From NCBI GenBank assembly GCA_002869065.1, contig PKTR01000002.1:992001-1056000 (forward strand): a stretch of DNA of 64,000 nt, given 5' to 3'. Source of the stretch: Hyphomicrobiales bacterium. GTDB lineage: Bacteria; Pseudomonadota; Alphaproteobacteria; Rhizobiales; Rhodobiaceae. The translations under genes were made by a program, and so were the position numbers. Numbering within the stretch: the first letter of the stretch is position 1; the number at the start of each line of letters is the position of its first letter. Below are positions 19,866 through 27,455 of this stretch, one piece after another. The notes under the pieces are model-generated. The model had not been told where the DNA came from and searched no databases. It was given only the letters and a program-made list of their open reading frames with translations.

Positions 19866-21545
19866 ATGACAATGAGTTCCCTCTTGGCCAGCCGTCCTGA
19901 TCCGGGTCGGAAGCCTGTACACAAGCGTGGCTGGTTCACCCTCCAGCGCGCAGGTCTCGTCGCCATGACGGCGGTTCTCTCGATCGGCCTCCTTGCCGCG
20001 ATGGGTCCGGCCAAGGCCGACGGTACGCTCCGGGTCGCCATGACCGCATCCGACGTGCCGCTGCCGAATGGACAGACCGACCAGGGTGCGGAAGGCATGC
20101 GCTTCATGGGCTACACGGTGTTTGAAGCCCTGGTCGCCTACGATCTCTCGTCCGCCGACAAGCCGGTCACCCTGATGCCGGGGCTTGCCACGGAATGGAG
20201 CGTTGATCCCGCCGATAAGACCAAGTGGACTTTCAAGCTCCGCGAGGGCGTCAAGTTCCACGATGGCTCCGACTTCAACGCCGACGCCGTCGTGTTCAAC
20301 CTCGACAAGATCCTGAACCCGCAGTCGCCGCAATATGACGAGAAGCAGGCTGCTCAGGGCCGCGGTCGTATCCCGACGATTGCCAGCTACTCCGTCGTCG
20401 ACCCGATGACGGTGGAGATCGTGACGAAAACCCCCGATGCGCTCATTCCCTTCGAGATCGCGTGGATCGTCATGTCGAGTCCTGCGCAGTGGAAAGCCTC
20501 AGGCGGGTGGGACGGATTTCTGAAGGCGCCTTCGGGAACCGGGCCTTTCAAGGTCAAGAGCTATGTACCGCGTGAGCGCGCCGTCCTCGTTCCGAACGAC
20601 GCCTACTGGAATCCTGACCGGATGCCCAAGGTGGATGAGCTGGTGATCCTTCCGGTACCCGATCCCTCGGCGCGTGTCGCCGCGCTGCGCTCGGGTCAGG
20701 TCGACTGGATCGAGGCCCCGCCGCCGGACGCGCTCGACAGCCTGAAGTCGGCCGGTTTCGAGATCACCTCGAACGTCTATCCGCATGTGTGGCCGTGGCA
20801 TTTCTCGATGCTGGAAGGTTCGCCCTGGGCCGACATCCGTGTCCGTAAGGCAGCGAATCTGGCGATCGATCGTGAAGGCATGAAATCGCTGCTCGGCGGC
20901 ATGATGCGGCCGGCGGAAGGCATGGTGCCGTCGACGAGCGACTGGTTCGGTTCGCCCGAGTTCAAGGTCACCTACGATCCCGAAGCGGCGAAGGTTCTGA
21001 TGGCCGAGGCCGGCTATTCGAAGGAAAATCCGCTCAAGGTGAAGGCGATCATTTCCCCCGCCGGATCGGGCCAGATGCAACCGATGCTGATGAACGAGCT
21101 GATCCAGCAGAACCTCGCCGAGATCGGTATCGCCGTCGAGTTCGACGTGCGCGACTGGAACGCGCTTCTGGCCAATTGGCGTGCCGGCGCGAAGGACCCG
21201 ACAACAAACGGCGCCCAGTCGACCAACAGCTCCTATTTCAGTCAGGACCCGTTTACCGCTCTCATGCGCCACATCGACAGCCGTCTTGTTGCGCCCAAGG
21301 GCACCAACTGGGGTTACTACTCCAACCCCGAGGCTGATGCGCTGATCGATACGATCCGCACGGAGTTCGACACCGCCAAGCAGCTGGAGGCGATCCAGGC
21401 CCTGCATGAGATCTATGTCAACGAGGCGCTGTTCCTGTTCGTCGCTCACGATGTCGGACCGCGGGCCATGTCGCCCAAGGTCAAAGGCTTCGTGCAGGCT
21501 CAGAACTGGTTCCAGGACCTGACCCCGGTGAGCGTCGAAAAGTAG
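19866..21545 (+). CDS. ABC transporter substrate-binding protein, peptide/opine/nickel family
   Basis: This 559-residue periplasmic protein of SBP family 5 has an unusually long signal region (about 51 residues, Arg/Lys-rich then hydrophobic, ending MGPAKA). The mature protein shows the family features TKWTFKLREGVKFHDGSDF, GTGPFKVKSY and RKAANLAIDRE. It delivers the ligand to the two permeases encoded next. The ligand is not obvious; such systems take up di/oligopeptides, opines, glutathione or hydantoin-like amides. The ATG at 19866 has GAAGGA upstream. It is the first gene of a five-gene operon. Confidence 0.93.
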   Translation: MTMSSLLASRPDPGRKPVHKRGWFTLQRAGLVAMTAVLSIGLLAAMGPAKADGTLRVAMTASDVPLPNGQTDQGAEGMRFMGYTVFEALVAYDLSSADKPVTLMPGLATEWSVDPADKTKWTFKLREGVKFHDGSDFNADAVVFNLDKILNPQSPQYDEKQAAQGRGRIPTIASYSVVDPMTVEIVTKTPDALIPFEIAWIVMSSPAQWKASGGWDGFLKAPSGTGPFKVKSYVPRERAVLVPNDAYWNPDRMPKVDELVILPVPDPSARVAALRSGQVDWIEAPPPDALDSLKSAGFEITSNVYPHVWPWHFSMLEGSPWADIRVRKAANLAIDREGMKSLLGGMMRPAEGMVPSTSDWFGSPEFKVTYDPEAAKVLMAEAGYSKENPLKVKAIISPAGSGQMQPMLMNELIQQNLAEIGIAVEFDVRDWNALLANWRAGAKDPTTNGAQSTNSSYFSQDPFTALMRHIDSRLVAPKGTNWGYYSNPEADALIDTIRTEFDTAKQLEAIQALHEIYVNEALFLFVAHDVGPRAMSPKVKGFVQAQNWFQDLTPVSVEK

Positions 21546-21581
21546 TCGGCTCATCGGCCAATCGAAGAAGGATCGGCACCA

Positions 21582-22526
21582 GTGTTGGGATATGTCATCA
21601 AGAGAATCGCCTACACGGTGCCGATCACCTTCGCGGTGAGCATCGTCTGTTTCCTGCTCGTTCAGCTCGCCCCGGGTGACCCGCTGTCCCTGGTGCTGCC
21701 GACCGACGCGACGCAGGACATCATTGATGCCACCAAGGCGCGCTACGGTCTCGATCAGTCCGTCCCCGTGCAATATTTCTATTGGCTTGCAAATGCGCTG
21801 ACGGGTGATCTCGGCACGTCGATCGCCTCGGGCCGCCCGGTGCTTTCCGAGATCGCAACGGCGATAACCTACTCGCTCAGTCTGGCATTGCTTGCCTCGA
21901 CGATCGCCTTCGTGGTCGGCGTGATGCTGGGCGTCGTCGCCGGCTACACCATCGGCACGCCGATCGACAAGCTCGTCTCGGCATTCGCGATATCGGGAGT
22001 CTCCATCCCCCACTACTGGCTTGGTATCGTTCTGGTCGTGCTCTTTTCCGTGCATTTGAACCTGCTTCCAGCCATGGGCGCCGGACCCGGCGGCGACATG
22101 AACATTACCGACCGCCTGCAATTCATGGTCTTGCCGGCGCTGACGCTGGCGGCAATGCCGGCCGCTATCGTCACGCGCTCCGTCCGGGCGCTGGTCGCCG
22201 ACACCCTTGCCAAAGAGTTTGTCACGGCGCTGGCGGCCAAGGGGCTGACCGGCAGGCAGATCTTCCTGCATGTCCTGAAGAACGCTGCGCCGACCGCGCT
22301 GGCCGTAATCGGCGTCCAGCTCGGCTATCTCATGGCCGGTTCGATCCTGGTCGAAACCGTCTTTTCTTGGCCGGGAACCGGGCTTCTCCTCAACAGCGCG
22401 ATCCTGCAGCGCGATATCCCGCTGCTGCAGGGAACCATCCTGGTGCTGGCGCTGTTCTTCGTCGGCCTGAATCTTCTCGTCGATATTCTCCAGCCGCTTC
22501 TCGATCCGAGGATCAGCCGCAAATGA
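21582..22526 (+). CDS. ABC transporter permease, DppB type
   Basis: This 314-residue integral membrane protein has about six helices. The N-terminal signature is YVIKRIAYTVPITF, and the EAA loop includes VTALAAKGLTGRQIFLHVLKNA. It pairs with the next permease to form the channel. The GTG at 21582 is chosen over the adjacent TTG because a GAAGGAT motif precedes it and the permease N-terminus starts at once. Its stop overlaps the next start (ATGA). Confidence 0.94.
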   Translation: MLGYVIKRIAYTVPITFAVSIVCFLLVQLAPGDPLSLVLPTDATQDIIDATKARYGLDQSVPVQYFYWLANALTGDLGTSIASGRPVLSEIATAITYSLSLALLASTIAFVVGVMLGVVAGYTIGTPIDKLVSAFAISGVSIPHYWLGIVLVVLFSVHLNLLPAMGAGPGGDMNITDRLQFMVLPALTLAAMPAAIVTRSVRALVADTLAKEFVTALAAKGLTGRQIFLHVLKNAAPTALAVIGVQLGYLMAGSILVETVFSWPGTGLLLNSAILQRDIPLLQGTILVLALFFVGLNLLVDILQPLLDPRISRK

Positions 22527-23407
22527 ACGCTCTGACAGATGCAGCCGCGGCGCCAGCCGACGTTATCGTTTCGCGCGGTTACTGGGCCGGCGTGCTCGGC
22601 CGACTTGCGCGCGATCCGGTCGCGATGCTCTGCCTTTTCGTGCTGGCGATCATCGTGCTCGGCGCCGTTGCCGCTCCACTGATCGCACCGTGCGATCCGG
22701 CAGTTGGCCGCGTCGTGATGAGGCTGAAACCGGTCGGTACGCCGGGCCACATACTCGGCACCGATGAACTCGGTCGGGACATGCTGACCCGGCTGCTCTA
22801 TGGCGGACGCCTGTCACTGTTGATGGGTATCGTCCCCGTCGCGCTGGCCGTCATCATCGGCGGGGCGCTGGGAACCGTCGCGGGCTTCGTCGGCGGCTTC
22901 ACCAACACCGCGATCATGCGGACGACGGACGTGTTTTTCGCGTTTCCGTCGGTTCTGCTTGCGGTCGCCATTGCCGGCGCGCTCGGTCCCGGCCTCGCCA
23001 ACACGCTGCTCGCCCTGACGATCGTTCTCGTCCCGCCGCTGGTGCGTGTCACCGAGGCTGCGACCACGCAGGTTCGATCGCACGACTATGTGGAAGCGGC
23101 GCGCGCCACCGGCGCCGGCAGCCTGACGATCATTCGCGTCCATATTCTCGGCAACATACTCGGGCCGATCCTCGTCTATGCGACGAGCCTGCTGTCGGTT
23201 TCGATCATCCTCGCCGCCGGGCTTTCCTTCATCGGCCTGGGCGCAAAGCCGCCGACCCCCGAATGGGGACTCATGCTCAACAATCTGCGAAACGCGATCT
23301 ACAGCCAGCCGCTGATCGCTGCCCTGCCGGGCGTTCTGATCTTCGCCGTTTCACTCAGTTTCAATCTGCTTTCCGACGGCCTGCGCGCCGCGATGGGTGT
23401 CGAATGA
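22523..23407 (+). CDS. ABC transporter permease, DppC type
   Basis: This 294-residue integral membrane protein carries the DppC family segments GTDELGRDMLTRLLYG, YVEAARATGAG (EAA loop) and GLSFIGLGAKPPTPEWG. The ATG at 22523 overlaps the preceding stop by four bases, and its own stop overlaps the next start in the same way, so translation is coupled. The N-terminal 25 residues are cytoplasmic. Confidence 0.94.
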   Translation: MNALTDAAAAPADVIVSRGYWAGVLGRLARDPVAMLCLFVLAIIVLGAVAAPLIAPCDPAVGRVVMRLKPVGTPGHILGTDELGRDMLTRLLYGGRLSLLMGIVPVALAVIIGGALGTVAGFVGGFTNTAIMRTTDVFFAFPSVLLAVAIAGALGPGLANTLLALTIVLVPPLVRVTEAATTQVRSHDYVEAARATGAGSLTIIRVHILGNILGPILVYATSLLSVSIILAAGLSFIGLGAKPPTPEWGLMLNNLRNAIYSQPLIAALPGVLIFAVSLSFNLLSDGLRAAMGVE

Positions 23408-24418
23408 ACGCCGGATCCGAAAAACCCGTCCTTGAGGTCATCGGCCTCGACAAGCGCTTCCATGTCCGTCCGACGGCATTCGGCGAAAAGGCGAAGACCG
23501 TCCATGCGGTCTCGGATGTGTCGTTTCGTCTGCCCGTCGGTTCGACGCTCGGCATTGTCGGCGAGAGCGGCTGCGGCAAGTCGACCACGGCGCGATTGAT
23601 CATGGGGCTGATCGAGCTCGATGCGGGGGACATCCTGCTCGATGATGAGAACGTGACGATGACCGGCGATGCGCTGAAGCGCCTCCGCCGCAATGTGCAG
23701 ATGGTGTTCCAGGACAGTTCGGCGTCCCTCAACCCGCGCCTGACAATCGAGGCATCCATCATGTTCGGCCCGGTCGTGCATGGAACGCCGAAGGCGGAAG
23801 CACGCGCGCGCGCACGCCCTTCTGGCCAAGGTCGGACTTGAGCCGCGCCTCTACGCCGGCCGCTATCCGCATGAGCTGTCCGGCGGCCAGCGCCAGCGCG
23901 TAAACATTGCCCGCGCGCTCGCCATGCAGCCGCGCATCGTGATCTTCGACGAGGCCGTGTCCGCACTGGACAAGTCCGTCGAAGCTCAGGTGCTGAACCT
24001 GCTCGCCGACCTGAAAACCGAGCTCGGGCTGAGCTACATTTTCATTTCCCATGACCTCAATGTGGTTCGATACATCTCCGACACGGTGATGGTGATGTAT
24101 CTCGGCAAGGTCGTGGAAGAGGGCCCTGTCGAGGAAATCTACGCGCGGCCGGCCCATCCCTATGCGAAAGCGCTGCTCGCTTCGATGCCAAGTCTCGATC
24201 CTGAGGCGCGAACGGTCAGCGCACCCATCACCGGCGACCCGCCAAGCCCCATCGATCCGCCTTCGGGATGCCGCTTCCATACCCGGTGCGATCACGCTGC
24301 TCCGGTCTGCATCACCCACGCGCCGGCGACGGTTCGTCTGCCTTCCCGCCGTGAAGTGAGTTGTCACATGGCGGATGCGGCGTCCGAACACAGCCTAGCC
24401 GGAAGCATTGCCCGATGA
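23404..24418 (+). pseudogene. DppF-type ABC ATPase gene interrupted by a frameshift
   Basis: The N-terminal part (23404-23841) reads MNAGSEKPVLEV with Walker A GESGCGKST at residues 53-61 and the Q-loop region MVFQDSSASL. The C-terminal part (signature LSGGQRQRV, Walker B IVIFDEAVSALD, and the oligopeptide-type Cys-containing tail) continues only in the +1 frame, up to 24418. The switch falls in the alternating CG run 23803-23813. Adding one CG unit would restore an uninterrupted ARARAHALLAKVGL. This fits loss of one CG unit, either genuine or a sequencing/assembly error. As written, no full ATPase is made; the next ATPase might substitute as a homodimer. Confidence 0.85.
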
Positions 24419-25404
24419 AGCCTGACACGACATCCCCACTCCTTTCAGTCGAGGACCTGACCGTCCGTTTCTCGACCGGGCGCGGTGCCGTCACCGCCGT
24501 GAACGGCATCAGCTTCACCCTGGAACGAGGCAAGGTCCTCGGTCTCATCGGCGAATCGGGCTCGGGAAAAAGCGTCACCATGCGGGCGCTGCTACGAATC
24601 CTGCCGGCACACCGGACAAGTGTTTCGGGACAGGTCACCATGGCGGGAACCGATGTCCTCGCCCTGAAGGGTCGGGCCCTGTCCAGCTATCGTGGCGGCG
24701 ACGTCGCGATGATCTTCCAGGAGCCGGCGCTGTCGCTCGATCCGGTGTTTACTATCGGTCGGCAGATTGCCGAGACGGTGGTTCGCCACAAGGGCGTTTC
24801 GTATGCCGAGGGCCGGGCACGGGCGCTGGAAATGCTCGAGATGGTCCGCATTCCTTCGGCGGCATCCCGGCTCGACGCCTATCCGCACGAAATGTCCGGC
24901 GGCATGCGCCAGCGTGCGATGATCGCGCTCGCCCTGTCCTGCTCGCCAAAACTCCTGCTTGCCGACGAGCCGACGACGGCACTGGACGCCACGGTGCAAA
25001 TCCAGGTCGTTCTGTTGCTTCGCGAACTGCAGCGCGAACTCGGAATGGCGGCTATCTTCGTCACCCATGACGTCGGCGTTGCCGCCGAGATCTCCGACGA
25101 CGTCGCGGTGATGTATGGCGGTCGGATCGTCGAAACGGGAACGGCTGCGGATGTTCTGAAACGCGCGGCGCATCCCTACGCTCAGGGGCTGCTGGCCTCG
25201 ACCATACATGGGGCGATGGAGGGCGAACGGATCGAGACGATACCGGGCATGCCACCCGATCTTGCAAACATGCCGCAGGGCTGCGCCTTCGCGCCTCGCT
25301 GCAGTCTTGCCGGCAGCGATTGCACCAACGGCGTCCCGCCGCTTGAAAACCTGCGCGCAACACATCGGGCTGCCTGCATCAAGGCAGAAGCGGGTGTCGC
25401 ATGA
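24415..25404 (+). CDS. ABC transporter ATP-binding protein, DppD type
   Basis: This 329-residue ATPase has Walker A GESGSGKS at about residues 46-53, the Q-loop MIFQEPALSLDP, signature MSGGMRQR, Walker B LLLADEPTTALD and the C-terminal oligopeptide-type extension with GCAFAPRCSLA. It energises the uptake system, normally as a heterodimer with the preceding ATPase, which is frameshifted here. The ATG overlaps the preceding stop by four bases and its stop overlaps the racemase start. Confidence 0.94.
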   Translation: MKPDTTSPLLSVEDLTVRFSTGRGAVTAVNGISFTLERGKVLGLIGESGSGKSVTMRALLRILPAHRTSVSGQVTMAGTDVLALKGRALSSYRGGDVAMIFQEPALSLDPVFTIGRQIAETVVRHKGVSYAEGRARALEMLEMVRIPSAASRLDAYPHEMSGGMRQRAMIALALSCSPKLLLADEPTTALDATVQIQVVLLLRELQRELGMAAIFVTHDVGVAAEISDDVAVMYGGRIVETGTAADVLKRAAHPYAQGLLASTIHGAMEGERIETIPGMPPDLANMPQGCAFAPRCSLAGSDCTNGVPPLENLRATHRAACIKAEAGVA

Positions 25405-26057
25405 TGCCGGTCCCCCGCATTGCGCTGATCAATCCGAATACCAGCGTTGAAACGACGCGGATCATGACCGAAATCGCGCGCGGTGAGGTGGGCGATGCCG
25501 CCGACATCTTCGGGCACACTGCTTCGCGCGGTCCCGACGTCATCACCGATGAGATCAGTCTGGAGGAAGCCGCAAAACATGTCGCCGAACTTGGCCGGCA
25601 GTTTCTTGAGCAGAGCTACCGGGGGATCCTTATCTCCGGCTTTGGAGATCCGGGGCTACGGCGGCTGCGCGAAGAGATGCCGATCCCGGTAACGGGCATT
25701 GCCGAGGCCGGGATGGCGGAGGCATCGGCGGCGGGGCGGCGTTTTTCGATTGTCACGACAACGCCGCTGCTGGAGCGTTCGATCGAGGAGACCGCGTTCC
25801 GCTACGGCTACGCCGACTTGCTGGTCTCGGTTCGCATCACGCCCGGCGTTGCCGAGGAAACAATGGCAAATGAAGACGCGATGACCGACGCGCTCTGGAA
25901 CGCGTGTATGGACGCTGTCACTGAAGACGGGGCGGAGGCGATCCTCATCGGTGGCGGTCCACTGGCAAAGGCCGGGGAGAACATTCGCTCGAAGATTGCG
26001 GTTCCTCTGGTCAATCCGGTTTGTGCGGGTGCAAGGCTCGCCCTTGCGCGACTTTGA
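25401..26057 (+). CDS. Asp/Glu/hydantoin racemase family protein lacking the catalytic cysteines
   Basis: This 218-residue protein belongs to the hydantoin racemase (HyuE) family, with the N-terminal LINPNTS motif and the GFGDPGL segment. Family racemases use two cysteines, typically in CF(S/G)DPG and GCAG contexts. Here the first position is Gly80 (SGFGDPG) and the second is about Gly185 (IGGGPLA), so neither is present. It is therefore unlikely to racemise by the two-cysteine mechanism. It may act on another substrate, use another chemistry, or only bind. Its start overlaps the upstream ATPase, so it is part of the uptake operon and probably handles the imported ligand. Two other cysteines (Cys169, Cys208) lie elsewhere. 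Confidence 0.85.
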   Translation: MMPVPRIALINPNTSVETTRIMTEIARGEVGDAADIFGHTASRGPDVITDEISLEEAAKHVAELGRQFLEQSYRGILISGFGDPGLRRLREEMPIPVTGIAEAGMAEASAAGRRFSIVTTTPLLERSIEETAFRYGYADLLVSVRITPGVAEETMANEDAMTDALWNACMDAVTEDGAEAILIGGGPLAKAGENIRSKIAVPLVNPVCAGARLALARL

Positions 26058-26062
26058 GTCTG

Positions 26063-26081
26063 CCCGAGGGGTCCCCTCGGG
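26063..26081. terminator. Hairpin between the ABC operon and torT
   Basis: CCCGAGGGG and CCCCTCGGG form an almost loopless inverted repeat just after the racemase stop, between convergent genes. No T-run follows, so it is a weak terminator or a 3'-end stabilising hairpin. Confidence 0.4.
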
Positions 26082-26154
26082 GTGCGATTCTGCTTGTCCC
26101 GCGCGCGCCGCGCCGTGTCACAACCGCTCGCGTAGGCGGCGGGTGGCGCCGCGC

Positions 26155-27174
26155 CTATTCCAGTTCGGGAAAGAACGCCGAAGGGGAAAGGCCGATCCTG
26201 TCGATCGTGCGCGAGCCGGCTTCGACCGCGATGGTCCGCGGGCCGGAGAGCCCCGGAAAGCGCTCGCCTTCGATGCTGCGCAGGGCGAGTTTCAAACCCA
26301 GCCGCCCCTGCGCGATCGGATCGTCGAACGGGACCATCTCGACCTGGCCGCGTTTCAACCCGCGCAGGACCGAGTGGCTGATATAGGTCGCCAGCAATCT
26401 GGGTGCGCGCGTGTCGTTGCCATGGCGGCGGAGCAGTGCCATCGCACCCTCCACGGCCGGCGCGCTGCCGATCAGATAGTCGGCGTCGGGGTATTCGGCG
26501 AGCGCCCGCTCGACTTGTCGCAATTGTTCGCGCAGGCCCGTATCGGCGCGGTAGGTTTCGACGATGTTGAGGGATGAGTTCTTCAGCCCTTCGGCAAGTC
26601 CGGAATCGAGAATCGGCCCCCAGCCGCTCTCCGTGGGACCGGTGACGAGAACGGCGCGCACCGGTTCGCTGCCTTTGGGATGACGGGAGCTGAGGAACGC
26701 GCCGACGGCCAAGCCCATCTTGCGCCAGTCGACGCCGACCCAGCCGGCGAGTCCCGGCGCATCGAGCGCGTTGACGAGGGCAAGTACCGGAACATGCTTT
26801 TCGGTTTCCACGACCGCCTGGATGAGGCGCGCGTCGTCGGCCGATACGGCTCCGAGAAGGATTGCCTGTGCGCCCTCGGCGCGGCAGATGTCGAGGAGTT
26901 CGATCTGGCGCTCGAGCGAATGATAACCGCCGGATTCATAGGTCAGCAGTTCAGCGCCGGTTTCTTCAGCGGCGGTGTGCAGCCCGAACCCGACGCTCAG
27001 CCAGTACTCGTCCTTGAAATGGGGGACGATGACACAGATCCGCGCCGCCGCCGGCGCGCCCGTGTCCTGAGCGGCAACCGGCGACATGGGCATGAGAAAC
27101 GCGGCGACCGCGCAGATCGCGAGGATGCGGGCGTAGGCGAAAAAGCCGGACGCGCGGCGTGCGCGTTTCGGCAA
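26155..27174 (-). CDS. torT: TorT-like periplasmic TMAO-sensing protein
   Basis: TorT is a periplasmic type-1 binding-protein fold that senses trimethylamine N-oxide and activates the TorS kinase. Family features include IVPHFKDEYWLSVGFG, then LLTYESGGYHSLERQI, and WVGVDWRKMG. The start is uncertain. The frame stays open to 27288 with an ATG at 27237. However, the region upstream of about 27170 is the reverse of a decayed torS 5' end, so the TTG at 27174 is preferred: it gives a compact signal peptide (PKRARR, then a hydrophobic run, cleavage near VAAQD). The gene converges on the ABC operon. torS and torR downstream on the map support the role. Confidence 0.82.
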   Translation of the reverse strand: MPKRARRASGFFAYARILAICAVAAFLMPMSPVAAQDTGAPAAARICVIVPHFKDEYWLSVGFGLHTAAEETGAELLTYESGGYHSLERQIELLDICRAEGAQAILLGAVSADDARLIQAVVETEKHVPVLALVNALDAPGLAGWVGVDWRKMGLAVGAFLSSRHPKGSEPVRAVLVTGPTESGWGPILDSGLAEGLKNSSLNIVETYRADTGLREQLRQVERALAEYPDADYLIGSAPAVEGAMALLRRHGNDTRAPRLLATYISHSVLRGLKRGQVEMVPFDDPIAQGRLGLKLALRSIEGERFPGLSGPRTIAVEAGSRTIDRIGLSPSAFFPELE

Positions 27175-27290
27175 GCAGTTGCGCAGGGTTTTCGCCTTGA
27201 TCACGGTCCTCACCGTCCTGGTGGACGCGGTGGCCATCGGCTCGATCCGCTGTCCGACAGAGAACCACAGAGGGTCGGTCCGAGACAACC
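27100..27290. repeat. torT/torS junction direct repeat, copy A
   Basis: This stretch matches 30007-30197 in the same orientation at a constant offset of 2907 bases, with an estimated 75-80% identity. It covers the torT signal-peptide codons and, on the + strand, a decayed start of torS. Copies A and B bracket the TcuA-TcuB fusion gene. Confidence 0.8.
27167..27290 (+). pseudogene. Remnant of the torS 5' end
   Basis: Reading TTC GGC AAG CAG from 27167 gives [19 protein letters not shown] and then DAVAIGS...TENHR. This closely follows the real torS N-terminus ([31 protein letters not shown]). The start codon and the codons after about position 45 are lost, so it is a dead fragment antisense to the torT 5' region. 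It shows where torS originally began. Confidence 0.8.
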
Positions 27291-27455
27291 GTCCGGCAGA
27301 TGTAAAACGGCTGCGTTCGATGTCGCAACAGGCATGAGGCGGTGAGTGCGTCCGGCGTTTGCCGCGGTGCGACCGTCGGCGCAGGGCTGTGGTGGTGCAC
27401 GCGATAGCGCGACTGCGCTATGAAGGGCCGGTGAATTCCAAACGAATGCGGGCAC

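Noticed and set aside
23780-23841. Programmed ribosomal frameshift in the DppF-type ATPase
   Set aside because: No slippery heptamer or stimulatory structure is evident and related ATPases are not known to need one; loss of a CG unit is simpler.
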